Shown: positions 1 to 10,947 of the stretch, one piece after another | Layout of the letters: every line of letters starts with the position of its first letter | Numbering within the stretch: the stretch's first letter is position 1 | DNA from: Oreohelix idahoensis | Lineage: Eukaryota; Mollusca; Gastropoda; Stylommatophora; Oreohelicidae | Assembly (NCBI GenBank): GCA_024509875.1 | Contig: JAMPIV010004449.1 | Span: 186,001 to 250,000 of the forward strand | DNA length: 64,000 bases | Direction of reading: 5' to 3' | Notes under the pieces: model-generated | What the model saw: the letters and a program-made list of their open reading frames with translations, nothing else | What the model was told of the DNA's origin: nothing | Database searches by the model: none | Made by a program: the position numbers and the translations under genes

Positions 1-130
1 TAGCTAATATTAGCCTCTCATTGATAGGTACCCAGCTGATAAGCGATGCTGCTGCTTTCTGTGTCATTAGGATGGCTACTCCCTCTGTGTGACGATTATC
101 ATTACTACCAGAGTATATAATATAATAGTG
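1..130 (-). mobile_element. RTE-like LINE endonuclease fragment, running off the window edge
   Basis: The reverse complement of the first ~125 bases reads as an open stretch containing IYSGSNDNRHTEGVAI and, further on, SWVPINERLI. This pattern (YSG...HTEGVA...W.P.NER) is typical of the apurinic endonuclease domain of RTE-type non-LTR retrotransposons, often annotated as craniofacial development protein 2-like. Only this piece is inside the window; the rest would lie to the left. Upstream of the YSG motif (beyond about 130) I no longer recognise the domain, so the copy is probably decayed or 5' truncated there. Family assignment is from motif recognition only. Confidence 0.6.
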
Positions 131-3100
131 TACTACTAAAATAGCACCTCTTATAATAAACCAATTTTCACCCAATACCAAATAATAAACAGTTCTAACC
201 CCCTAAAAATATACAGAATAATTATAATCAATTATCGTGAAATACACTAACTAAATTACCTTCAAAGAATAAAATAAAATTACTCTTGAACTAACAAAGC
301 TAACAAACGTTATAATATGCCAACTGCGCTCTCAAATAATAAATAGCTTGACATCATTAGGCCTATAGCATGTGGTAATTAAGAATGTTAATGTCGGCTC
401 ATATGCGCCATCTTTATGCACATTTAACACGTGGCCGTCAGCTGCCATCTTGCCAAAAGTTAATTTGTACTATCTCAATTAAAGTAATCGATCGCTTCTC
501 TGCCCGGTGTCATGAATGAAATAGGTTCCTTCTCTATATTCTCACAGCCGTGATCTGGACTTAACACGACTAATAAAACCTATCCACACGTTATTTTCAC
601 TCATCTATAACTTTAAAACTAATTATAATGTCCTAAGAGAAATCTCCTTTGGAAACACATCTATCTATTCTCTCAAACATTAGAACCAAGTCACGCTGAA
701 AATAATTCTAAAGCTACTAGGAAATAACCTAATCTACCTTAAAATCAAACTTCTGCTTACTCTGGGTGTCTTTCACATCTTGCCTCTACTGCGAATCTGC
801 CTTCGGCCTGTGGCGCTCCCGTATTCTATACGCCAAATAACCGCATCACGGAGGGCTGGCGTGCTGGCGTAGTGATTTACGCTCGCGCACTCGCAAAGCG
901 GCAGGCTCGTGTAGGACTATTTACTTCAGTTTCTAAACACACAAATGTGAACTTCAGGGAGATTTTGGGGCGTTTATTATGGCCCCATCACATTAAAATA
1001 AAAATACAGAAGATAAGAGGAGCTTTCATTGAATCTGGAAATGCCTCAAAATAAAAAAAAGATCAAGACCAATGCAAAAATATGAACTTTCAACAGAAAT
1101 GTCAAAGCCGTATGATTGTATGACTGTGAAAAATGGAGAACGACATATTGAGATTAGTGACTTTCAAAATGGACGTTTAAGCCAAACTGAAGGTGGCATG
1201 ACAAGATCACTGATATGGAACTGATAGAAAGAACCACTCATAAACCATTGGGGAAAGGCAAAGAGCAGACGTTGATGCTGGAAATGACACGTATTGAGTT
1301 AAACAGCTGTGATGATTACACGACAGTCCTTGTTCAGGGACCCTCAAGGTAAAAGATAAAGAGGTAAATCTAAAAGCACAAAGAGAAGAGAATTTGAGAG
1401 AAATTACAAAAAAAAATATGGAAAACTTTGAGCGGATGACACAGAACAGGAGGACTGGGCTAAAAGCTAACTAAAGGTCTATGCCCCGCAGGAAGCTGAA
1501 GAGTAATTGCTCTAAATAATGTTGCTGATGAAGAGTTAAAGTGAGGATACAAGTAAACAAGAATACATATGACCATGTAAACAACTTTTAATATGTAAAA
1601 GGTTTTGTATGAGGTAATGTATAGGACTTACGCGCCGCTTCCAGTCTGTCCTTAAAAGGCAGATGAGGAGGGTTGGGCATGGGGCTGACTATCCCATTTT
1701 TAGCAACGTGCATAGCTTCAAAAACTGCACTCAGATCATGAACAAGCCATTAAAATGCGGCATTCAGGATGGAATAAGGCCCTCCAGCAATGAAGTTTAA
1801 TGACAAAGTAATTCCGTTGTAAATATGCCACAGAGAGTTTCCCTGAGAGTATATTTGAATAATTAATTAGATTGTAAATATGCCAGAGAGAGGTTTAGCG
1901 AGAGTTTTGGGTGAGTTTTTTTGTGGAATTCCGAGAGAGATAATAGTGAAAGGGGGGTAATTGATATGTGGAATATAGGAAAGACTGTGTAGGTTTGATT
2001 GTTTTCGCTTTACAGATACATGTTTGTGAAAGTCTGCTGAGTATGTACGTGTAAGGTGAGCGTTCTTCAGTAATACCCGAGGAATAATCGTTAGTTAGTT
2101 GATAGTTTTGAGAAATGTGGATCCTGGAGAGAGTAATTTCAGTGAGTTATGTAACTGAAGGCGGCATTGTGATTGGATCCGAGAAGCTAGACTGAGGTGA
2201 TAACAGAAAGAAATGGTGTCAATTATAGTTCAGCTTTCAGAGTTATCATAGAAGCAGTTGCGACCCAGCCTTTAACCAGTTTTCAGCATGTAATCGCATA
2301 ATGCAGAAGAAGCAAGTTCAAGATCAGTATTTAAAAGAGCATGAAGCACGAGCTGTTGTCTCAAATGTGCAGAAGTAAAGCAAGTTACAGAAGACGTTGA
2401 TGAGCAGAAGAAATTAAGTGGCCATTTTGTGACACTGAGTTTTGACCTCAGATTTTTGTTCGTAGCCGCTGGCAAGAAAAGATTTTAATCGCGCTGTGCG
2501 TTGAAGAGAACCATAAAGTTTATTCCCATAATTTTAATGGACTCTATGGTAAGCGGCCGCACGTGATATATATACGATAGCAGACACCGTGTTTTCTGCA
2601 TGATTTTAATGTCTGTCTCCAGTTCTCTTCTCCCTGCGTTTTTTTCTGTCTACTTCTGCTTCTCTTAGCCCGGAAATCCCAGAGCAAGGACTGCCGGGTA
2701 ATGTTATCAACAGGTTTCCTCAATGTTGGTCTAATCCACCGTCTTATAAATCGCCAGATTTGGTACCTGGAATAATCGTTCATTGAACAAACAAGGAAAA
2801 ACTGCACAGGTGGCAGCAGAGAAAGGTTTATTACCTAGTATATTTGACTAGGTGCTTTCGTTGCAAATAGTCAGAGAAAGCTTTAGTGAGGTTATAATTG
2901 GCTAAGTGCTTAGGATGTAAATATGCCAGGCTGCAAGTATTTGATCATGCAATCTGGTTACAAATATACAAGTGATTTTTCTACTAAGAATAAAGCAAAG
3001 TTCTAAGGTGTGTAAAAAGATTTGTGAAAGGCATTATGAGCGTAAGAGTTAAGTCACGATGAACGCGATTTTGTAATTAGTTTCGAAACATTAAGTAAAA

Positions 3101-3179
3101 GTATTGACTTAGCAGCCCGTTTATTTCCCACGGGTCTCTGAAAAGACAAAGGAAAAATAAGACTACTGAACCCTCAGGT
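131..3179. other. Gene-free AT-rich stretch
   Basis: No supported gene. Open frames here (such as 872-1054 or 2544-2807) are short and match nothing I know. The 13-mer TGTAAATATGCCA or a close variant recurs near 1817, 1873 and 2927, suggesting decayed internal duplication. The part at about 2600-2740 (ending in TATCAACAGGTTTCCTCA) is similar to 38590-38700, so it is a dispersed repeat shared within the window, perhaps the tail of a SINE family. Confidence 0.5.
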
Positions 3180-3933
3180 ATGTCGCACAAGGCGACTAAT
3201 ATGACGTCATGCATGTCGCACAAGGCGACTAATATGAGGCCGTGCATGTCGCACAAGGCGACTAATATGAGGTCGTGCATGTCGCACAAGGCGAATAATA
3301 TGAGGTCGTGCATGTCGCACAAGGCGACTAATATGACGTCATGCATGTCGCACAAGACGACTAATATGAGGTCGTGCATGTCGCACAAGGCGACTAATAT
3401 GAGGTCGTGCATGTCGCACAAGGCGAATAATATGAGGTCATGCATGTCGCACAAGGCGACTAATATGACGTCATGCATGTCGCACAAGGCGACTAATATG
3501 AGGTCGTGCATGTCGCACAAGGCGACTAATATGAGGTCGTGCGTGTCGCACAAGGCGAATAATATGACGTCATGCATGTCGCACAAGGCGACTAATATGA
3601 GGTCGTGCATGTCGCACAAGGCGACTAATGTGAGGTCGTGCATGTCGCACAAGGCGACTAATATGAGGTCGTGCATGTCGCACAAGGCGACTAATATGAG
3701 GTCGTGCATGTCGCACAAGGCGAGTAATATGAGGTCGTGCATGTGAGGTAATATGAGGTCGTGCATGTCGCACAAGGCGACTAATATGAGGTCGTGCATG
3801 TCGCACAAGGCGACTAATATGAGGTCGTGCATGTCGCACAAGGCGACTAATATGAGGTCGTGCATGTCGCACAAGGCGACTAATATGAGGTCGTGCATGT
3901 CGCACAAGGCGACTAATATGAGGTCGTGCATGG
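3180..3933. repeat. 33-bp minisatellite with 4-unit higher-order pattern
   Basis: About 23 tandem units of 33 bp, each containing GTCGCACAAGGCGACTAATA. The unit length is a multiple of three and lacks stops, so several frames on both strands stay open for hundreds of bases; these are not genes. In the first 12 units, numbers 1, 5, 9 and 12 carry TGACGTCA where the others carry GAGGTCGT, and numbers 4, 8 and 12 carry GCGAATAAT instead of GCGACTAAT. This implies a 132-bp higher-order unit. A partial unit interrupts the array near 3742, after which the units are homogeneous. Confidence 0.95.
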
Positions 3934-3954
3934 GACTGGAACCTCAACTTTTAA

Positions 3955-4075
3955 AACAAATGTGCCACACAAACCACTGCTGCAACAGCACGTGACCGCT
4001 TAGAGCAAACTTCCTGTATGACATACTGCAGTGGTGGTTCCATGATCCGTAGGGAGCGGAAAGGAAAATGAGGAT
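3955..4075. repeat. Dispersed repeat fragment (SINE-tail-like)
   Basis: The block ending in CTGCAGTGGTGGTTCCATGATCC..GGGAGCGGAAAGG resembles sequence at about 24455-24550 and 46150-46250, each with an ACTGC...GGCTCCATAGGGAG- or CTCCATAAGGAGC-type ending followed by an AAGA/ATGATG run. Three divergent copies in one window suggest an old short interspersed element; no tRNA head is visible here. Confidence 0.4.
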
Positions 4076-4120
4076 TAGTTATAATGGTTGACTTGGCGGT
4101 GAATGACGTAACGCAGTAAC

Positions 4121-5348
4121 ATAACGAACGAACGAACGAACGAACGAACTTTATTTTCAAAGGGTTGAGAATTGGGCACGCAGGCCCATCTGACATTCTG
4201 CCCTTCCTTTCTCTCGTCTTTTATACTGATTTCATTTATTCTCACATACATTTTACCCATCAATTCAAGAAATTCAACGTTGTAAAGGTAAAATAATAGC
4301 ATACTCACATTCACAGTATCTAATTATAAACATGAAATAAAATATGTTGAAAAGTACAAACTAAGTATTACCATGAAACAAAATATGTTGAAAAGCACTA
4401 ACATCATCATTAAACCTACATTCGATATTATATCATTTGTTCGGAAAAATAATCACATTACGGGGGCAGATAATCAGAACTCATAAAGTATTCGAAAAGT
4501 TTACGATTGTATGAATAGGGACTGAGGTTGTTATCTTTTAGATAATGTGGAAGATAGTTCCAAAGATGAGCAGCAGAGTAAGCTAAGCTTTTCTTGAATA
4601 AGTCAAGCCTAGGCTTGGGCACTTGTATTTTGTTAAGGCGTTGACTGCGACTTTCATTGTATTTGAACATTGGCCACATATATTTTGGAGCATTATGTGA
4701 CAGGATTTTGTGAACAAATTTAGCTTTGTTGAACAGAAAGCGCTTTCTTAGAGGCAGTATTTTGAGATCTTTATATAGATCTACACACTGTGTTTGGCAG
4801 TTGTCAGAAACTAGACGCACTGCACGCTTTTGTAGTGAATGGAGTCTTTTTGTGTTGGACATAGAACAACCATCCCAGATTGTGGAGCAATAGTCAAGGT
4901 TTGTTTGTATGTGAGATATATAGAACACTTTTCGTGCATCTTCATCTAGGAAATGTTTGATTTTAGCTAACTGGTAAACTTTCTGTGCCGTTTGCTTGGT
5001 CAGTGCATGAACATGTGAGTTCCAATTTAGATGCTGGTCAACGACTATTCCTAGAGTTTTATGTTCATTAACGTTTTCAATTGGTGAGGTACCAATATAC
5101 ATCTGAAATGTTGTTTTCTCTGAATTTTGTAATTTTTGTCAAGTTGATATTAACATGCACTTTGTTTTAATTATATTAATTAGCATGCGATTTCCGATGC
5201 TCCATTTAATCAGATTGTCTGTATCTTTTTGTAACTGTAGTTCGAGTGTGTTGCAACTTGTATCACTCGTGTAGACAGTACAGTCATCAGCAAATAGGTC
5301 ACAGGATGCGTGCTCGACATGTAGTGGAAGGTCATTAATGTATATGGC
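4121..5348 (-). mobile_element. 3' segment of the CR1-like LINE (3' UTR, tail and end of ORF2)
   Basis: This is the 3' half of a minus-strand non-LTR retrotransposon whose 5' half is at 14119-18373. It ends in an AATAAA signal (read on the minus strand from 4155 down to 4150) directly followed by a tetranucleotide tail, seen on the plus strand as about six AACG repeats (4124-4150). CR1/L2-type LINEs commonly end in short microsatellites rather than poly-A, which fits. The 3' UTR (about 4160-4457) contains a small tandem duplication of ATGTTGAAAAG-bearing sequence near 4330-4400. The right edge is exactly the ATGGC target duplication of element E1. Confidence 0.8.
4458..5348 (-). pseudogene. 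LINE ORF2, C-terminal half of reverse transcriptase and thumb/C-terminal region
   Basis: On the minus strand, immediately after the E1 insertion point, the frame gives YINDLPLH and then LFADD, the catalytic box of non-LTR reverse transcriptases (the two D residues bind metal). After a frameshift near 5100-5150, a long open segment (4458-5102, 214 codons) carries LGIVVDQHLNWNSH and YCSTIWDGCS, typical of the region after the RT in CR1/Jockey-type LINEs. It ends with a stop at 4458. The N-terminal part of the same protein is at 14119-16003. Broken by E1 plus several frameshifts, so not functional. Confidence 0.85.
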
Positions 5349-6749
5349 TGTTGAGTAGCATTAATGTGTGTAGTGTATAAATGTTCTGTGGATGAAGTCA
5401 CATTTGCTACACAACGTTGAGGGTGTTGTAATTCATCTGCTTCCCAAAGGTACTATGATACTGGCCTTTGCAGAGTAGTGTGCCACCCTCAGACACCAGG
5501 GATGATGAGGCGTAGTAACATGGTGTCTGTAGTCTGGTTTAAGTGTGATGTAAGGATACAGATGTGTATTCAAACAGTGAGCATTACAAACAAGGCAATC
5601 CACACAATGACGTCACGTTAACTCACGATGTGAAAAGTCAATAAAGCTTTAAACAGCAGTGATGGTTTTTTTTTTGGCAATATATATTGTACGCCACAAT
5701 GACAAGATGCATGGACATCGTTATGCAGAAAAACATCACAGGTATAGTACAACAGTCATTGTATCATCGAAGTAGTCGATTCAACAGGCACAGCAAACAG
5801 CATAATAATAATGTACATCGTATGCCTTTTAGGATATCGTAAACCGCTGTACATGTAGTCAGGTAGTAAACTTCCCCTTTCCATAAGAGCTAGTAGATAT
5901 CAACTAGGAGATTAAATCTGGTCTCCTATTTTTGACCTCAACAAGACAGGCATGTCTTTCGAGCGTCACATTATTGTCCTCTATGTTCCTCAAACAGCAA
6001 AGGTATCAAACCTAGATCCATCAATAAAGTTCAGGAAGCAAATAGTCCGTAGGACAGGCATCAATCGAAGCGTGACAATAGAAGTGGATCGTGAGCTGAG
6101 CAAACTAGTCATATCATAGACTTTATAATAAGGCAGGCTAAGCAAAAGTCAACATCACAAGATGGCGATAAAGTTACTCAGCAAAAAAGGATTCAGTTAC
6201 CTGTTCATCAGGAATTAAATCACATAATCACATATGCCTCCAGGCATTTGAAATAACATAGAGATATATCATCTCAACAAAGGAACAACCATGATGAGGA
6301 CTCCTTCCTGAATAAACTAAGCGAAGACTAGCACAGCGCTACGTCTCGCCTTACCAGCCTTTTTGCTCCGACTGTCCTGGGCGGAAATCATTGAAACCAT
6401 CCCACAAACCGAGACATGCGCAGAACAAACGAATCGAATACAACTCAGCTAAACTTACGAAACGAAGAATGTTCTACGATGTTCGACTAAAGACCTTTAC
6501 CTTAAAAGGAAATGAATCTTGAAACATTGCGATTGCCAACTGTTTTCTAAGAACTGACGACCTGAGCGCTCCATATATGGACGTGACTCAAAATCGTTCA
6601 CACAACTATCGGCAACCATACTATCAGACTATTGTCACACGATTAGACAACTAGTAGAAATAAGAAGTGACTACAATTCCATGAGTTACTTCCCATGCAT
6701 TAAAAAATGAATAAGTTAGAATAAGTTGCGACAAGTTTTTAGCGCAACA
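5349..6749 (-). repeat. E1 3' LTR (1401 bp)
   Basis: On the plus strand it begins TGTTGAGTAGCA and ends TTTTTAGCGCAACA; on the element strand it runs TGTTGC...CA. Next to it, at 6750-6768, lies the polypurine tract. The part 5745-6749 aligns with 13110-14118 of the 5' LTR and, more distantly, with the E2 LTRs (for example the CATATATGG/GAGCGCTC block near 6570). Confidence 0.9.
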
Positions 6750-6800
6750 TTACCGCCACCTCCCGATTAAAAAAAAAATGTGCAACATTTTTTTTTTTTT
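6750..6800 (-). promoter_or_regulatory. E1 polypurine tract with adjacent A-tract/T-tract hairpin
   Basis: Read on the minus strand, the LTR is preceded by CGGGAGGTGGCGGTA, a purine-rich primer site for plus-strand DNA synthesis. Directly upstream is a run of 13 A, the short core TGTTGCACA, then a run of 10 T, which can fold into a long hairpin. The same arrangement occurs next to the polypurine tracts of E2 and E3. Confidence 0.75.
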
Positions 6801-7522
6801 AAATATCCAAGAGTAAAACCAAAAGCGGTTTAACAACGCACGAATTATGCGGGGATAACTAATTGCACTGCCTAATATGAGGCTAAATTGACACATAAAG
6901 TGTCTGGTGAGAATATTTCTCAACAGATAAAAAATCTGATTCAAAAATATATCGGGGAGGTGCCACCAACACACACTACGCTTGCATGAAAATACAATAT
7001 AAATATGCAAGTTTATATCATTAAAATCAAATAGCAGTGTCATACTCTAATACCGCTTAGAATGGATGTACACATCTGATATTGAATGTTAAATATTACA
7101 TTATCTAAATGTTTAATATTACCATTACATAATGAAATTAAACATAAATGACGATCCAGGACACATCTCCTGTCGTTCCAAGGAAACTGTACAATGTGGA
7201 ACTCTCCATGTTTGACAACAGAAAGGTAGCTTCTCCAATCAACAATAACATGCTGAGAAAAAACAACCAATATAATTATATTTAATAGCCATTAAGTTTC
7301 ATACTATACAATACATTATTATTAACAATTGTGGCCGAGTGAACTTTCGGCCCTTATATTAACTACTCAGTCTTCTTCTTATATTAAAGATGGGAACAGA
7401 AGAAGATGATAACAAAGCACAATAGTATGTGTTCACCTAAAGTGAGGACAGATGTGCTAATGTATTGTAGTAATATAGGTGTATTATGGCTCTGTCGTAT
7501 ATCTAGAAATAGGACAGAAGTA
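6801..7522 (-). other. E1 3' non-coding region, related to E2
   Basis: The segment matches E2 34102-34824 in inverse orientation. Shared blocks include GGTGCCACCAACACAC and the run after the RNase H stop (TACTTCTGT...CTATTTCTAGATATAC). No further open frame of note, and nothing resembling an envelope gene. Confidence 0.75.
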
Positions 7523-9432
7523 TTAGTTAGGAATCATGTGAGGTGTACAATCACAACGAGATCTATCAAAATTCTTATCACTGTTGAGCCCATTGCTCTT
7601 ATTTGACCTCCATTTAACATAGTTATGATTATTATTTCTCTTCTTAACAAAATATCTATTAGATGGTTTTTGTTGTCCTGGAGAAAAATTATTACCATGT
7701 TGATAACCTTTATGAAAGTTCTTATAATCACTGGGACCAAAATGTTGAGGGCAATTAAATTGCCTCCAGTTCTTTGAAGAAGAACTATTATCATATGGAC
7801 GCGTTTGGTAATGTCCACTATCACGCTTATCTCCCTTAGCAAATTTGCTTTTATTTTTTTCCGTGTCAAAGTGCTTATTAGGTACATCATACTGACTGGG
7901 CTGAGTACGATGGGTATTAGTAGTTTTGTTCTCTTTTACCACTTTATCAGAACTTCGAACAGTTGATGCACGGTTTTTCTGAGGAATCTTGTCATGACAT
8001 TTATCAAAGTCCTCACCGTGATCCAAAAGACTGACACTTAATTTATTTTTGTTGGCCTGACGCCAACTCCCATTAGCGGCAGTATCGTTATCACGTGGGA
8101 AACCATATTTACCACGAAACGATTTGTTGACATATTGTTTAATGTTACTGCTGGCATCGAGTGCATGTCGCTGACTCTTTGCATTAACATATTGACCATC
8201 AGCTTTATGTCTAACTCTATCCACCTTGGTAGTAGATAACAACTTATTGTTCAAAACAATATCTAATAAGCCGTCAACTCTTTTACGAAGTTTTATAACT
8301 TCTGCTTCTGCAATAGTTTTCTCTCTAGCAACAGCTTTGTATACTCTCTCGTTGGTTTTAACTTTCCTGTTATAATCCAACTTATGTCTTGTAATTGAGA
8401 AATAAGAGTCTTTTCTCTAGTGATCCTATCTCTAAGATCTATTTTCAATTGTTCATTTTGAGATGTAGTTTCTAAAACTGTAGCTCTTTCCTGAATCAAT
8501 TCAAGTTTAAGTGCTTCAATAGCACTATGCTGGCTAGTTACAAAATCATCAATCTTTTCAGGAACCACTATATCCTTCTCATTCACTACCTTTGTTTCTT
8601 TCAGTTCCATAGATGACATCTTCTCTTCATGCAAGTTCATAATTTCTTCAGTTTGCATGTGCATCTGCAATTTTTTCTCTTTAGCTCCAAGTTTCTGATC
8701 CTCAATTTCTATTTTCTGTTTTTCAATCTCAAACTCCAAATCTATATAATTTGACTTCCACTTCTCATTGTTTATTTTGACTTGTTCTAGCTCTCTAATA
8801 AGAGCCTGTTCCTTACATAGATATTTGTCTTTAATTGAGTTCATCTCATCTTCCAACTCTTTTTTCTACTTTTCCAGTTGAAAATGTCTTAACTCATTCT
8901 CATGAGGAAGAGCTAATGTTTCTATTATCTTCCCCAGTAGTTTTAAATCAAGCGTGTAGGAGTTCACCTGCTCCATCTGGTTATTCAACAACTGTTTTAA
9001 TGAAATTACTTCATCATCTAACTGTTTCTTCTGACTAAGAGAAGAGTCATAGAATTTCTTATTATCTTCTGTCAACATTGTCACTTTACCCTTTAACACA
9101 GTATTTTCAGAATTCATTGCTGATAACTTATCAGTAAGAGCTTTCTTTTCATTCTGAAGCTCATTTATTGTTTCCTTTAATGAATCCAACTCCAAACTAC
9201 TGCTCCTCTGAGTATTTGGTTTTCCCTCATCATAAAAAATTGTAGATATCAACTTGGAAAGTCTCAATGCTTTCTCTTTTGAATAGCCGTATCCAAACTT
9301 ACACAAGGCATATTGTTTTAGATCCTGACTCACTTGAAGTAGGAGCTGTTCTGTGGCATATTCTTCACAGCTTGAGCCAAATAAACGTAATTTTTTTTCT
9401 CCCTCACGGAGAAAATAATCCAACATATCCAT
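7523..9432 (-). pseudogene. E1 coiled-coil Gag-like protein (about 630 codons, one stop and one frameshift)
   Basis: True ATG at 9432. The first residues (MDMLDYFLREG) match the start of the E2/E3 Gag (..LDYFITQG in E3). Residues ~65-390 are heptad-rich and strongly coiled-coil, with long E/K/L/Q stretches. The C-terminal ~150 residues are basic and N/R/H-rich and contain SSSSKNWRQF and FHKGY, matching SSSKNWR...RHFRRGY in E2 Gag. The capsid/SCAN-like region and all pol domains are absent. An in-frame TAG at 8866-8868 separates the first 188 codons from the next 187, and a one-base shift near 8380 leads into the last 285. The frame ends 12 codons into a remnant of the E2 3' end. Possibly a structural RNA-binding protein of a non-autonomous element; function is inferred. 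Confidence 0.7.
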
Positions 9433-9751
9433 TATGTCTAATAATATGAGTCCAAAACCTTGAAATAATTAATTTACTTATTTCAAATTTAATTATAACA
9501 AGTCTTAAATGAAGCACTTGTTTACTCACAACACTATATTATCATCCCAATCTCTGTGGGAAACAAGTCTTATATCAAAGAACTTGTGTATAGACCTTTT
9601 TGAAATATCATCAATCAACTCTTGATCATAGGTGCACTTCCCATTCTATAGTGCACAATAGTATTCATCATTTACTAATCATCAGTGTAGTAGTAATGCA
9701 TAAGCACAACCCACTATTAAATGTGAATCAACTACTATAAGTGTAACCAAT

Positions 9752-9842
9752 GACTATGTAAACACATTCACAATGTAAACAATAACAATGTAAACATTAC
9801 ACTGTAAACAATACAATGTAAACAATACAATGTAAACAATAA
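9752..9842 (-). promoter_or_regulatory. E1 cluster of six forkhead-type motifs
   Basis: Six GTAAACA cores (TGTTTAC on the element strand) lie within about 85 bp, spaced roughly 14-17 bp. GTAAACA is the core of FOX-family binding sites. The cluster sits in the transcribed leader, upstream of the Gag-like ATG, and is conserved in E2 (28882-28962). Binding is inferred only. Confidence 0.5.
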
Positions 9843-10127
9843 CAAAGATTTAGCAACAATACGAAAACATTCGTAGAAATCAACAAAAAATAAAGCGAAA
9901 ATTAAAGAAATATCACAAAAAATGTGATGATATCTACGAGAAGATAACACAAATACAAGACACCACAGTGTATAAACAAAAATGGTATATGAAACTAAAC
10001 TATAGAAAAGAGTAGACTAGCAAATACAAACAAATCAAAACAGAACTAAAGAATGCAGAAAAATAACGAAAACAATACTAACACATGTCATCACAACTAA
10101 CAAAAAAATAGCAACAGAAGTCGCTTT

Positions 10128-10151
10128 GCAAATTCCAGTATCGGAAATTGC
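10128..10151 (-). ncRNA. E1 leader hairpin, partly degenerate
   Basis: Counterpart of the hairpins at 28569-28593 (E2) and 49805-49831 (E3). On the element strand it reads GCAATTTCC, loop, GGAATTTGC; one T is lost from the left arm, weakening the stem. It lies in the conserved leader block downstream of the GCGGG and GGTTGGGCGG motifs. A role in packaging or dimerisation is a guess. Confidence 0.4.
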
Positions 10152-10902
10152 ACACCCTACAGAAAACGCTCACGATAGACGACCTCTATGACGTGGTATG
10201 ATCTAAGGGAGACACCGCCCAACCAAAAAACCCGCAGACACATAAACATATAAATATAAATATACAAATAACATATAAACATATAACATGTAAACAAAAG
10301 AATGAGATGAAACACAGAAGACTCAGTAGAAGTATAAGGGCACAGTTCACAAACAAACAGGCCACTTAACTTATGGGTATCCAAACGTCAGCTACAGCAG
10401 AAAAAACAGATGACAATCAGCGTCCTAAGGAATGAAGATCCAACGATGATGGTACATCTGGACTGCTCCAACTGCCATGACGATGGTACTTGAGCTTCTA
10501 GACAGTACAGACAGTGTACAGGTAGTGTAAATAACGGCACTTGACCTTCTTATTCAACCGTAAATTGCTTGAAATCGGTACTTGGCCTTCTTGAGAAAAC
10601 AACTTGTATCAACCGGCACTTGACCTTCACAAACGACAGCAACTTGACACCTTGACAGCAGCGACTTGCTTCACTTGAGTTAACCAGCAACAGTCTATGA
10701 TATCCGGCAATATATAACAACGCCGGGTACTGTCAAATTTCTTGCCTCTGGCAAAAAGTTACAATTTCGACCTTTTCCGGGCAACGCCGAGTACTTTCAT
10801 AATTCTGTATGTAGATATAGAATGCCTTGAAAAATTGCTGTATGTTGATTTCTTGAACGATGCAGTTTGTTGAATTCTTGTTGAATGAAGTGGGTAAGGG
10901 AC

Positions 10903-10947
10903 CCCGAGTATGCTGGTACCAGACCAAACCAGCTTATGGCCACGAAA
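10903..10947 (-). promoter_or_regulatory. E1 primer-binding region
   Basis: On the element strand the bases after the 5' LTR read ..GTGGCCATAAGCTGG and then CTGGTACCAGCATACTC, nearly the same as after the E2 5' LTR. The expected TGG start is damaged (TCG here). I could not match it to a particular tRNA 3' end. Confidence 0.45.

Noticed and set aside
3180..3933. CRISPR-like array (33-bp units)
   Set aside because: Units are directly adjacent without unique spacers; eukaryotic minisatellite.
3077..3995. Long open frames on both strands (284, 188, 125 and 80 codons) with repeated 11-residue units
   Set aside because: They are translations of a 33-bp tandem repeat that happens to lack stops in several frames; no start context or flanking coding signal.
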